DNA of 43,627 bases from a virus. Below the pieces are notes generated by a model. That model was not told the origin of the DNA, did no database searches, and saw only the letters and a list, made by a program, of their open reading frames with translations. How positions within the stretch are numbered: the first letter of the stretch is position 1; every line of letters starts with the position of its first letter. Positions 21,723 to 30,278 of the stretch are shown here, in pieces. A program made the translations under genes and the position numbers. Location: positions 1-43,627 of the IMG/VR virus record IMGVR_UViG_3300047300_000281. One strand, given 5' to 3'.

Positions 21723-23251
21723 TGCCTACAGGTTGGGAAACATTTCCTGTTGAGTTCAAAGGTGGGTTGATTAGTAACCTCAGCCCTTTGCAACAGGGTA
21801 TCAATAAAGTAGGCTCGGCTACTATTCTCCAGAACTATGAACCTACTAAAGACGGTGGGTATCGTAAGATTCTTGGGTATACTCCCTATAGTTCAACTCA
21901 AGTGTCTGGCTCTGGTGATATGCTCTGTGCCAAGATTGTGAATAATGCAGAGGTTATCGCTGCACGTAGCACTGGTACAGCCACTCGTTATTTTGTTGGT
22001 TCTGGGACTACGTGGACAACTCTAGCTACTGCGGCTAGTCTTGGTGGTAAAGTTCGTCATGATGAGTTTACCTTTGATGGAACTCACAAGGTGGTTTTTG
22101 TAGATGGGGTCAATTACCCCGCTATCTATAACGATACGACAAATGCCCTGACTTTCCTTAGTACCCCCACAGATATCCAAGGGGCTAGCTATGTTCGTGT
22201 GTACAAGAATCACATCTTCTATGCCAACGGCTCTAAGGTAATCTTTGGTGCCCCTTACAGTGACACTGACTATACTGTAGCCTCTGGTGGGGGCATCATT
22301 GATATTGGTCACACAATCACTGGAATGGTTATCTTCCGTGATATCCTCTTTGTCTTTGCCCGCAATAAGATTGTACAAGTCTCTGGGTCGTCTGTTTCTG
22401 ACTTCGTGACCTCTCCTGTTACTCAATCTATTGGTTGTATCAACGGAGACTCTATCCAAGAAGTTGGTGGGGACGTGATGTATATGTCCCCCGATGGTCT
22501 TCGTCTCTTGAGTGCCACAGATCGTAACGACGACTTTGCCCTTGAAATTGCTTCTAATCCGATCAGCAAAGATGTAGCTACCTTTATGGCAAGTGCTACG
22601 AACTTCTCTAGCATGGTTATCCGGGGTAAGGCACAGTATCGCATCTTTGCTTATGTGTCGTCCGACCCCGCAACCGCTAGTAAGGGCCTTCTAGCTACAA
22701 AGTTTAGTGATCAGGGTTCTGCAGACATTCAGTGGGGAACTCTTCGTGGCTTTAAAGTAGCTTGCTGTGACAGTAAATATACAGAAGCTGGTGAGTCTTT
22801 CATCTTTGCTAATGATGATGGCTATATCTATTCCATGGAAGTAGGTAATAGCTTCAATGGGGCAAATATTGCTTCGATCTATGAATCTCCCTACATGCCT
22901 ATCACCGACCCTCAGCTTCGTAAGACTCTCTACCGTATTACACTGTACGTGACCCCTACAGGCTCTTTTACCCTACAGTGTGGTATCAAGTACGATTTTG
23001 ACCGTATCAATGGACAGAACGTAATTCAACCTCCTGTCTTTGATATTGTAAGCACTGGCGGTGGTACATCCCTCTGGGGTTCTGCTACGTGGAATCAGTT
23101 CTACTATGGCGGGATTATTGACAAGGTTTATAGTAACCATTTGGTAGGTTCTGGAAAGACTTTCTCAGTTCGATTTGACGACAACAGCACTAATCCTTCA
23201 CACACATTAGATGCTGCAATTTTTGAATATCTTGCTTCTGACAGACAATAA
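21722..23251 (+). CDS. Tail nozzle / stabilisation protein
   Basis: 509 residues. GGLISNLSPLQQGINKVGSA near the start and a long beta-propeller-like body (VIFRDILFVFARNKIVQVSG; GDSIQEVGGDVMYMSPDGLR) are the pattern of podovirus nozzle or P22 gp10-like proteins that extend the adaptor and close the DNA channel. Placed directly after the adaptor, as in other podoviruses. A role as fibre-attachment hub is likely. Confidence 0.65.
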   Translation: MPTGWETFPVEFKGGLISNLSPLQQGINKVGSATILQNYEPTKDGGYRKILGYTPYSSTQVSGSGDMLCAKIVNNAEVIAARSTGTATRYFVGSGTTWTTLATAASLGGKVRHDEFTFDGTHKVVFVDGVNYPAIYNDTTNALTFLSTPTDIQGASYVRVYKNHIFYANGSKVIFGAPYSDTDYTVASGGGIIDIGHTITGMVIFRDILFVFARNKIVQVSGSSVSDFVTSPVTQSIGCINGDSIQEVGGDVMYMSPDGLRLLSATDRNDDFALEIASNPISKDVATFMASATNFSSMVIRGKAQYRIFAYVSSDPATASKGLLATKFSDQGSADIQWGTLRGFKVACCDSKYTEAGESFIFANDDGYIYSMEVGNSFNGANIASIYESPYMPITDPQLRKTLYRITLYVTPTGSFTLQCGIKYDFDRINGQNVIQPPVFDIVSTGGGTSLWGSATWNQFYYGGIIDKVYSNHLVGSGKTFSVRFDDNSTNPSHTLDAAIFEYLASDRQ

Positions 23252-23260
23252 GGACAGATA

Positions 23261-24535
23261 ATGACTGGCTACGTGCGGACAGACACAGCAGACAATATTG
23301 CTAACAACAAGATCGCTAATGCTGACGATCTGGACAACGAGTTCAATGCCATTCAGGCGGGCTTTAATGCCTCCACAGGGCACGTCCATGATGGTACGAC
23401 AGGTAATGGTGCTCCGATCACTAAGGTTGGTCCTGCACAGGATTTGATTGTATCTGCAACTACTGTACTTCCTAAAACGACAAACACTCTGGATATTGGT
23501 AGCTCTTCTGTTAAATTCAAAGATATCTACATTGATGGTGTAGGGTACCTTGATGCTGCTGTTTTGACTACTGCAGATATTAATGGTGGTACGGTAGATG
23601 GGGCAGTCATTGGTGGTACTACCCCTGCAGCTATTACTGGTACTACGATCACTGGTACATCGTTTGTAGGGCCTATCACAGGGTCTGTAACGGGTAACGT
23701 CACTGGGAACCTCACTGGCAACGTAACGTCTTCTGGTACCTCTACCTTCGCTACTGTAGACATTAACGGAGGTGCTATTGATGGTACTGCTATCGGAGCT
23801 GCTGTAGCCTCTTCTGGTGCCTTCACAACGCTTGCTGCTTCTGGTGCTGCTACTCTGGGGTCTACCCTTGCTGTGACTGGTGCAGTAACTCTTAGCTCGA
23901 CTCTGGGTGTCACTGGGACGATTACAGGTAACGTCACTGGTAACGTGACAGGGAACCTTACTGGCACTGCTAGCAACGCTACTACGGCAGTTACCTTGAC
24001 TGGTCTTACCTCGTCAATTATAGAGCTTAACAAACTTACTGGTGTGACTGCAAGTACCGCCGAGATTAATAAGCTAGCAGGTCTTACAGCAAGTACAGCA
24101 GAGTTGAACAAGCTTGCTGGCACGCCTGCAGGTCTTACTTCCACAGAACTTGGCTATGTAGATGGTGTTACAAGTGCAATTCAGACGCAGATCGATTCAA
24201 AGGTAGCCCTTGCTGGTTCCGATCTAACTGGTGGATTTACTTCTTCATCGGATAATGATGGCACTGCTAGTGGTACATATACCCCAACTCCGTCTGGTGG
24301 TAACTTCAAAACTATTACAAACAATGGGGCATTTACCTTTGCAGCGCCCTCTGTATCTGGTAGCTACAGTCTTGTTGTAGAGATTACAAACGGTGCTTCT
24401 GCAGGAACAGTAACTTTCAGCGGTTTTGCTAGGGTTTTTGGGGATTTGCTTACTACTACAAATGGGCACAAGTTTCAGGTTATTATCACAAAAACTGCGG
24501 GGGGTGTAACTGCAAGTCGGGTGGCGATGCAATGA
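23261..24535 (+). CDS. Tail fibre with short repeats
   Basis: 424 residues. The N-terminus (NADDLDNEFNAIQAGFNAST, then GHVHDGTTGNGAPI) is a conserved marine-phage fibre attachment domain. A trimeric stalk of repeats follows: GNVTGNLTGNVT-type beta-helix units (about 145-235) and ASTAEINKLAGL-type heptad-like units (260-300). The tip has a small beta domain (GNFKTITNNGAFTFAAPSVS). It should be a receptor-binding fibre, and its stop overlaps the next gene. Confidence 0.7.
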   Translation: MTGYVRTDTADNIANNKIANADDLDNEFNAIQAGFNASTGHVHDGTTGNGAPITKVGPAQDLIVSATTVLPKTTNTLDIGSSSVKFKDIYIDGVGYLDAAVLTTADINGGTVDGAVIGGTTPAAITGTTITGTSFVGPITGSVTGNVTGNLTGNVTSSGTSTFATVDINGGAIDGTAIGAAVASSGAFTTLAASGAATLGSTLAVTGAVTLSSTLGVTGTITGNVTGNVTGNLTGTASNATTAVTLTGLTSSIIELNKLTGVTASTAEINKLAGLTASTAELNKLAGTPAGLTSTELGYVDGVTSAIQTQIDSKVALAGSDLTGGFTSSSDNDGTASGTYTPTPSGGNFKTITNNGAFTFAAPSVSGSYSLVVEITNGASAGTVTFSGFARVFGDLLTTTNGHKFQVIITKTAGGVTASRVAMQ

Positions 24536-25173
24536 GCTTCCCACTAATGCCTTGTGTCGTAGCAAACTATGACGACCCCACATTAACTTTTACACACTCA
24601 GCTTCTGATCCTTCTAACTTAACTACCTACACCTATAGTACTGTAGCACTTGGTACTGAGTCTGCAGACAGAAAAATTCTTCTTGCTGTACATACAAACG
24701 CTGATGGTCCGGGGATTCCAACAAGCGCCGTAATCAACGGGGTTTCAGCTACACTACTTTCTAATACAACCGGTTTAGGTCTTTTTATCGCAGACGTGCC
24801 GACAGGAACCTCTGTAACCATTACAGCAACTTTCAGCACCACAGCCTCTCGTTCTGCTATTGGTGTCTGGTCTCTTAAAGGGGTATCCCGACCCTCTGAT
24901 ATTTTCACCAACTTGAGTACTGGTACGGGCACTGTCGCATCTACGTCTGTTACTGCACGAAGGGGTGATGCAGTTGTCGCTATTGTATCTCACCGTAATG
25001 CTGCAGATTTAGTTTGGACGGGTGGTACAGAGCGATATGACCTTACTGCTGGAAACCTAAATCATATGGGTGGTGCAGATACAAAAGCTACTGCAGACAC
25101 CACCGCACAAACATTTACCGCTACATCTGCATCTAGCCAAGTCTGGGCAGCTATCTCTGCGTCTTTTAAATAG
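24532..25173 (+). CDS. Fibre-associated beta-sandwich protein, 213 aa
   Basis: Overlaps the fibre gene by ATGA. Strand-rich, with ADRKILLAVHTNADGP, VTITATFSTTASRSAIGVWS and SSQVWAAISASFK; this is a common phage jelly-roll protein pattern for particle-surface domains. It may be a second tip or a fibre chaperone or partner. I cannot separate these. Confidence 0.5.
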   Translation: MSFPLMPCVVANYDDPTLTFTHSASDPSNLTTYTYSTVALGTESADRKILLAVHTNADGPGIPTSAVINGVSATLLSNTTGLGLFIADVPTGTSVTITATFSTTASRSAIGVWSLKGVSRPSDIFTNLSTGTGTVASTSVTARRGDAVVAIVSHRNAADLVWTGGTERYDLTAGNLNHMGGADTKATADTTAQTFTATSASSQVWAAISASFK

Positions 25174-25180
25174 GTGAATC

Positions 25181-25405
25181 TTGGAACTCCTTAACTCCCT
25201 TATCCAGTGGATTGTTGCCCCTGTTGCTGCCTTCGTCTTTGCTCTCCACGTTAAAGTCCAAGCTCACTCTACAGAAATTGCAGTTCTGACTAGCAAACTT
25301 GATGCTAACAAAGATTCCCATGACCGTGAGATGAACGAGATTAAAGATACAACGAATAAAATCTTTGCTAAGTTGGATAGCATTGAAGCAAGCTTGAGGA
25401 AATAA
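25181..25405 (+). CDS. Membrane-anchored coiled-coil lysis-module protein, 74 aa
   Basis: TTG start behind AGGTGA. Residues 1-25 form one membrane segment (LIQWIVAPVAAFVFALHVKV) and the rest is a coiled coil (EIAVLTSKLDANKDSHDREM). This is the layout of i-spanins or of antiholin- and XhlA-like proteins. It is the first gene of a lysis module (this, holin, lipoprotein, endolysin). Confidence 0.55.
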   Translation: MELLNSLIQWIVAPVAAFVFALHVKVQAHSTEIAVLTSKLDANKDSHDREMNEIKDTTNKIFAKLDSIEASLRK

Positions 25406-25406
25406 T

Positions 25407-25604
25407 ATGTACGTCTGGATTCGTATTGCGGCCCGTTACTTTATTGGTGCTCTCGGTGGACTTCTTGTCTACTGGAATGTTCCCGAAGAGTATATTAAAC
25501 TAATCAAGAACGACCCTGAGCTTTTTACGGGTGTAACTCTTTTCCTTGCTGGGGTAGTAGAATACCTCACCGTCTTTGCTCGTAAAAAAGGTTGGCTCAC
25601 CTAG
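25407..25604 (+). CDS. Holin candidate, 65 aa
   Basis: Two hydrophobic helices (about 9-24 and 40-57) joined by a charged loop (NVPEEYIKLIKNDPEL) and a basic C-terminus (ARKKGWLT), the form of a class II holin. The neighbouring lipoprotein and endolysin support a role in making the inner membrane permeable at lysis. Its TAG overlaps the next GTG. Confidence 0.6.
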   Translation: MYVWIRIAARYFIGALGGLLVYWNVPEEYIKLIKNDPELFTGVTLFLAGVVEYLTVFARKKGWLT

Positions 25605-25927
25605 TGAAAGCTTTACTCCTAGTCTTGTTGTTGTCTGCTTGTGGTCCTCTGTCTGCCCTGTCGAGTTTGGGGGGTGGACCTTCTGCTACAGCCATAGGAA
25701 CTCAACTAGGTAAAGAGAACACTCAACAGATTGTTGCAAGTCAGACTAAACAAGAAGCTGGTCGAGATATTGTTTCAAAAGAGATTGAAGCACAAAAGAT
25801 TGACCAAGTAACTGTCACCAATCAAAACACATCTCCTTGGCTAATTATAGCCCTAATCCTCGGATGGATACTACCTTCACCAAATGAAATTGCTAACTGG
25901 TTTATTTCCCTTTTCAAAAGGCGTTAA
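25604..25927 (+). CDS. Lipoprotein with C-terminal membrane segment, candidate u-spanin
   Basis: I start at GTG 25604, overlapping the holin stop. 107 residues: a signal peptide with lipobox LSAC (Cys 13), a Gln/Thr/Lys-rich periplasmic stretch (about 30-75), then a membrane helix (WLIIALILGWILPSP) and a basic end (LFKRR). A lipid-anchored N-terminus plus a C-terminal inner-membrane helix is the unimolecular spanin plan, which fuses the two membranes in the last step of lysis. A separate i-spanin/o-spanin pair with the 25181 gene is the alternative. Confidence 0.6.
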   Translation: MKALLLVLLLSACGPLSALSSLGGGPSATAIGTQLGKENTQQIVASQTKQEAGRDIVSKEIEAQKIDQVTVTNQNTSPWLIIALILGWILPSPNEIANWFISLFKRR

Positions 25928-25928
25928 A

Positions 25929-26537
25929 GTGAATAAGAAACAACTTGAAGCTATCCTTGTGGGGAGTAAGGAAATTGATGCTTGGCTTCCCCTGCTAACC
26001 AAAGTGCTTCCTAAATACGATATCAACACTAAAGAACGTATTGCAGGATTCCTCTCCCAGTGCGCACATGAAAGCTCCCACTTCACACGTCTTGTCGAAA
26101 ACTTTAACTACTCTAGCCAACGCCTATTACAGGTGTTTCCTAAGTATTTCAAAAATGGCGCGGAACAATTGTATGGTCGTAAGCCAGAGGCTATTGCCAA
26201 TGTTGTCTATGCCAATCGTATGGGAAATGGTGATACCGCTAGTGGTGATGGTTGGCGTTACCGTGGCAGGGGCCTTATCCAGTTGACTGGTAAAGACAAT
26301 TATGCTATGTTTGCTAAAGCAATTGGTAAAACATTAGCTGAAACTGTTGACTATGTACAAACTAAAGAGGGTGCTCTGGAATCAGCTTGCTGGTTCTGGA
26401 AGACTCGTGGTCTTAATGCTGCAGCAGATAAAAAAGATGTGGAATTGATGACCAAACTTATTAACGGCGGTAAGAACGGTATTGAATCTCGTAAGCAATA
26501 CTTTACTCATGCAATGCAGGTTCTAAATAATGGCTAA
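25929..26537 (+). CDS. Endolysin, glycoside hydrolase family 19 type
   Basis: 202 residues from GTG 25929 (MNKKQLEAIL), nine bases after AAAGG; an in-frame ATG at 25884 would add 15 residues that overlap the previous gene. AHESSHF (46-52) contains the general-acid Glu 48, and YANRMGNGDTASGDGWRYRG (94-113), then RGLIQLTGKDNY, is the classic GH19 endolysin core. It should hydrolyse peptidoglycan glycan strands after holin action. No signal peptide. Confidence 0.88.
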   Translation: MNKKQLEAILVGSKEIDAWLPLLTKVLPKYDINTKERIAGFLSQCAHESSHFTRLVENFNYSSQRLLQVFPKYFKNGAEQLYGRKPEAIANVVYANRMGNGDTASGDGWRYRGRGLIQLTGKDNYAMFAKAIGKTLAETVDYVQTKEGALESACWFWKTRGLNAAADKKDVELMTKLINGGKNGIESRKQYFTHAMQVLNNG

Positions 26538-28095
26538 GAAGTTTACTGGTTTCACCCCAACTCAGCAACATGTGCTGTTGTCTAAACTTGGTTATGCAGG
26601 TCCTGCTGATCCTAAGATGATGCAAGCCTATCTTGAGGCTACCCCTGCTGCTGCTTCTAAGATGAATACCTATCAGCACTTGGCTCAGAAGAAGTTGGAT
26701 ACCCCCAACTTGAAGTTGGCTACTGGTGGTACTGTAGAGGATACTTCCGGTCGTGGTACGACCACTACGACAAACACTGCGACCACACCGCTGGTGCCTT
26801 TGCCTACCCCTGCACCTGCACCTACAGCGACCTCTATGGGTTCTACCCAAGCTGCTCTTGACACCGCACAACAGAACCTTGCAAACGCCACTACAGCCGC
26901 TGCTGCCAGCCCCAATGACCCTGCTGCTCAAGCTGCACTGCAGACTGCACAACAAGCCTTTAACGCAACCTCTACAGCTTACAACACAGTGAACACCCCC
27001 TCTACTGGGGAGTTGATGAGTCAACAACTAACTAATCCGGCTTCTCTGGTTCAGCAAGCTCAGGCTGCTCTTGTTCCCCAAACCCCAGAGCAAACCATTG
27101 CAGAGGACAAAGGGCAAGTAGCTGCTACAGCCCCTGTAACGGCCTCTACAGTAGGTACCACTGCTACCGCTACCGCACCTGCTCCTATTGCTGCAACCAC
27201 TGTAGAAACGGCTAAAGCTACCCCTGCACTTGAAGCTGCTACACAAGACCTGACTGCTGCCACTGCAGAACCCTCTAAGAAGGCTACTGTTGCTGGTCAG
27301 CTAGAAACTCTTATGTCCCAGTTTGAAGGTGGTGCGACTCCTCCTTGGGCCTCTGGTGCTATGCGTCAAGCTATGGGGATCATGCAGCAGCGTGGTCTTG
27401 GTGCTTCGTCTATCGCTGGTCAAGCTGTTGTCCAAGCTGCTATGGAATCTGCACTGTCGATTGCTTCTCAGGATGCACAGACCCAAGCTCAGTTTGAGAT
27501 GCAGAATCTGAATAATGAGCAGCAGACTCTAATCTTTAAGACTCAACAACGAGTTGCTGGTATTCTGTCGGACACTGCTGCAGAGAATGCCTCTCAACAG
27601 TTTAATGCTTCTTCCGAGAACCAGACCAAGCAGTTCTTTGCAGGTCTCCAAGAATCCGTAGCGCGTTTTAACGCAGATCAAATCAACTCTGTTGCTCAGT
27701 ATAACGCAGGGCAAGAGAATGCTATCTCCCAGTTCAACACCCAACTTCAAGCCCAGCGTGACCAGTTTAACGCTACTAACTCTCTGGTTATCGCACAAGC
27801 CAATGCTAAGTGGCGTCAAGACATTGCGCTGACTAATACTGCAGCGCAGAACGAAGCTAACCTTACTAATGTCAAGAACTCCACTGGTATCACTATGTCG
27901 GCCCTTGATGCCTACTGGCAACAAAACCGTGACCTTATGTCGTTTGCTTTCACCTCTTCGGAGAGTGCTCTTGATCGTAAAGTTCAGTTGATGGTTGCAA
28001 ACAAGTCTGTTGAAATGGCTAAGATGCAAGCTAACGCAGAAGAGAAAGCTGGTATTGGTGCACTTGTTGGTAAAATCTTTGCAGGATTCTTTTAA
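26530..28095 (+). CDS. Internal virion protein, Ala/Gln/Asn-rich, 521 aa
   Basis: Overlaps the endolysin by eight bases. The N-terminal 60 residues are folded (FTPTQQHVLLSKLGYAGPAD). Residues 70-270 are Ala/Thr/Pro-rich and disordered. The C-terminal half is one long helix series with recurring QFNA/RFNA/QYNA motifs. The pattern matches internal or ejection proteins of marine podovirus types. It is the first of five genes that probably encode the internal core and ejected proteins. Confidence 0.6.
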   Translation: MAKKFTGFTPTQQHVLLSKLGYAGPADPKMMQAYLEATPAAASKMNTYQHLAQKKLDTPNLKLATGGTVEDTSGRGTTTTTNTATTPLVPLPTPAPAPTATSMGSTQAALDTAQQNLANATTAAAASPNDPAAQAALQTAQQAFNATSTAYNTVNTPSTGELMSQQLTNPASLVQQAQAALVPQTPEQTIAEDKGQVAATAPVTASTVGTTATATAPAPIAATTVETAKATPALEAATQDLTAATAEPSKKATVAGQLETLMSQFEGGATPPWASGAMRQAMGIMQQRGLGASSIAGQAVVQAAMESALSIASQDAQTQAQFEMQNLNNEQQTLIFKTQQRVAGILSDTAAENASQQFNASSENQTKQFFAGLQESVARFNADQINSVAQYNAGQENAISQFNTQLQAQRDQFNATNSLVIAQANAKWRQDIALTNTAAQNEANLTNVKNSTGITMSALDAYWQQNRDLMSFAFTSSESALDRKVQLMVANKSVEMAKMQANAEEKAGIGALVGKIFAGFF

Positions 28096-28853
28096 TGACC
28101 TACTATAAATTCTACATGGATGCTTCCAACATTGCTGATAAGATTCGCTCTGGCGAGTACAAGCAAGTACAACAACAGAGGGCTGAGGATACTCAGAATG
28201 CCCTTATTCGTCGTCCCCAGAAGCAGACTGTGCGAGAAGAGCCTGCACCTCGTTCTTTTGCTGATATCACTGCAGAGTATTTGAACCTTGTTTCTTTGGA
28301 AGACCTTCCTGAACAAGCTCCTCAAGGTCAAGAGCAACGCTTCCCCGGTGCTGGTGACTACGTTGATTATCAGAAAACCTACCCTGCATACAAGTCCGAT
28401 GCTGCAGAGCGTATTAAGGCAAAGCTAATGAACCGTGGTATGCCTGAGCATATTGCAGAAGGTTTTGTTATGAACTTTGTTGATGAGAGCGGTTTGAATG
28501 CTGTGATTAATGAAGCTAATCCGACTGTCAAAGGTTCTCGTGGTGGTTTTGGTCTTTATCAGTTGACCGGCCCTCGTCGTGTAAGCTATGAGACCTATGC
28601 AGAGCGTCAAGGGATCAATCCTCAGGACCCGATGGAACAGGAAGATGCCCAACTTAGCTTCTTGTTTGAAGAGCTTCAAGGCCCTGAAAGCAGTGCTTGG
28701 GAGACTATCCAAACAGCACCTAATGCTGGTACCGCTGCTGCCTATGTTGCCAAGTATTTCCTCCGTCCTGCAGAAGAGCACCTGAATCGTCGCGTAGCTA
28801 AGTATACAGAACGCCCCGCTGGCTTTGCTCGTCGTCCCCAAACTAAAGGTTAA
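28095..28853 (+). CDS. Virion-associated lysozyme-like protein
   Basis: 252 residues. Residues 100-252 follow the phage tail-lysozyme pattern: FVMNFVDESGLN (catalytic-type Glu 131), RGGFGLYQLTGPRR (149-162), QLSFLFEELQGPESSAWETI, and a YFLRPAE...RRVAKY ending. It lies among internal virion genes, not beside the endolysin, so it probably opens peptidoglycan locally during DNA entry. The first 90 residues are a linker or docking region. Start overlaps the previous stop (TAATG). Confidence 0.7.
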   Translation: MTYYKFYMDASNIADKIRSGEYKQVQQQRAEDTQNALIRRPQKQTVREEPAPRSFADITAEYLNLVSLEDLPEQAPQGQEQRFPGAGDYVDYQKTYPAYKSDAAERIKAKLMNRGMPEHIAEGFVMNFVDESGLNAVINEANPTVKGSRGGFGLYQLTGPRRVSYETYAERQGINPQDPMEQEDAQLSFLFEELQGPESSAWETIQTAPNAGTAAAYVAKYFLRPAEEHLNRRVAKYTERPAGFARRPQTKG

Positions 28854-28855
28854 CT

Positions 28856-29347
28856 ATGTTTCAAGCCCCAATCCCCGGTGAGTCGCTCACCCGCCCCCCG
28901 AAGCAATTCCCTTGGGAACGTCCTCCAGAGATGAATGATCCCGAAGAGGTTATGCAGTTCTATATCGATAAGTTGACTGATGCAGATCGTATGTCGGCTA
29001 TTATGGACACTCTTGAAGTTGGCATGACCATTCGTGATGTGACCGAGGGCATTGTACGTGTTGGTGTCTCTGAGGGTATGCACTCTATCGATGTTGGTAT
29101 CCTTGTTTCTCCAGTCATCCACCAGTATATCAAGAGCGTTGCTAAAGCTTTGAAGATCGACTTTGATGAAGGCTTTGTTGACAAGAAACAACAAGCAGAA
29201 GATCAGAAAAAGGTTATGTACCTTAAAGCTAAACTAGCTGCACAACAACAAAAAGAACTTGTCCAAGAGATTCAGCAAGAAGCTCCTGTGATGGAAGAAG
29301 AAACTGTAGTGAAGCCTAAAGGGCTTATGACACGGCGAGGTAAATAA
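28856..29347 (+). CDS. Marine-phage virion protein, 163 aa
   Basis: PIPGESLTRPPKQFPWERPP (5-24) and the helices that follow (EEVMQFYIDKLTDADRMSAI; MHSIDVGILVSPVIHQYIKS) match a conserved protein of cyanophage and marine-phage virion gene clusters. The tail is Gln/Glu/Lys-rich and disordered. Role unknown, probably structural. Confidence 0.6.
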   Translation: MFQAPIPGESLTRPPKQFPWERPPEMNDPEEVMQFYIDKLTDADRMSAIMDTLEVGMTIRDVTEGIVRVGVSEGMHSIDVGILVSPVIHQYIKSVAKALKIDFDEGFVDKKQQAEDQKKVMYLKAKLAAQQQKELVQEIQQEAPVMEEETVVKPKGLMTRRGK

Positions 29348-29349
29348 TT

Positions 29350-30276
29350 GTGGGGTTCTGGTCTGGCTTCTATCAAGGTTACACTGATGAGAAGAATCGT
29401 CAGGAAGAAAAGCGTCAGTATCAAGAGGCGCTTGATCTAAAGAAAAAAGAAATGGTTATGCAGATTGCTCAACGTAGGGCAGAGCTTGGCATGACTTCTG
29501 GCACTGGAACTGGTGGTGGTTCGGCTAACGCTTATGCAGCTTCTCTAGCTCGTATGGGTGTTGATGCTGATCGTGTGGCTCGTTTGGCTTCTGAGGGTGG
29601 AACCACTGCCCTTAAAGAGACTTACGATGCCCTACAGTCGGGCTTTGACGAAACTAATCCCTACACCCCAGAGCAGCTTAATACTTTTGTTGATGGTGTT
29701 GTTATTGCTAGTTCTGAGGGTGGTACTGTAGACGTAAACGAAATTGCTCGTACTGCAGGTGTTACCCTTGATCCTTTGGAACAAGAGTTTGCAAGTGTGA
29801 TGACTGCTCAACCAAGTGCTACCACTGTTCTTATGCCTCTCCCGGGGGCTAAGGGTCCTAGTATTGAACAGATCAACCAAGCTATCAACTTGGCTAATGG
29901 TCGTATTGGTGATACACTGGATGAAGCTATTGCCTCTAATAATGCAGCTATGGCTGCTGCAACAGATGATGAAACTAAGCGCATTCTGGCAGAGAAGAAC
30001 ACTGAACTTCTGAGTGCTAAGACTAGCTTGGATCAAGGTGTTATCGGCCCTGCACAACGTCTTGTTGGTGGCAACATCATGTCTCAGATTGTAGCTAGCC
30101 AACCATCTCTGGCAGAGTCTCCTGTGATTCAGAACTATGGGGTTGTAGTTCAAGAAGTCCCTGCTGCAGGTCTCCGCTTTAATACCGAAGCTGAGGCACA
30201 GGCTGCTATTGAAGCGGGTCAAGTACCCCCGGACGCTATCTTCTGGGTTGGTAATAAACAGTATACGAATAACTGA
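29350..30276 (+). CDS. Internal virion-associated protein, 308 aa
   Basis: GTG start behind GAGGT. The N-terminus (WSGFYQGYTDEKNRQEEKRQ) is a helical motif seen at the start of internal virion proteins of marine phages. The rest is Ala/Thr-rich and helical, with a small domain at the end (GLRFNTEAEAQAAIEAGQVP), perhaps a SPOR-like or tail-end fold. It lies just before the largest gene of the block. Confidence 0.5.
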   Translation: MGFWSGFYQGYTDEKNRQEEKRQYQEALDLKKKEMVMQIAQRRAELGMTSGTGTGGGSANAYAASLARMGVDADRVARLASEGGTTALKETYDALQSGFDETNPYTPEQLNTFVDGVVIASSEGGTVDVNEIARTAGVTLDPLEQEFASVMTAQPSATTVLMPLPGAKGPSIEQINQAINLANGRIGDTLDEAIASNNAAMAAATDDETKRILAEKNTELLSAKTSLDQGVIGPAQRLVGGNIMSQIVASQPSLAESPVIQNYGVVVQEVPAAGLRFNTEAEAQAAIEAGQVPPDAIFWVGNKQYTNN

Positions 30277-30278
30277 TA

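Noticed and set aside
23527-24144. A 205-codon minus-strand frame inside the tail fibre gene
   Set aside because: It is an antisense shadow of the repetitive fibre coding sequence with no ribosome-binding site and no recognisable protein features.
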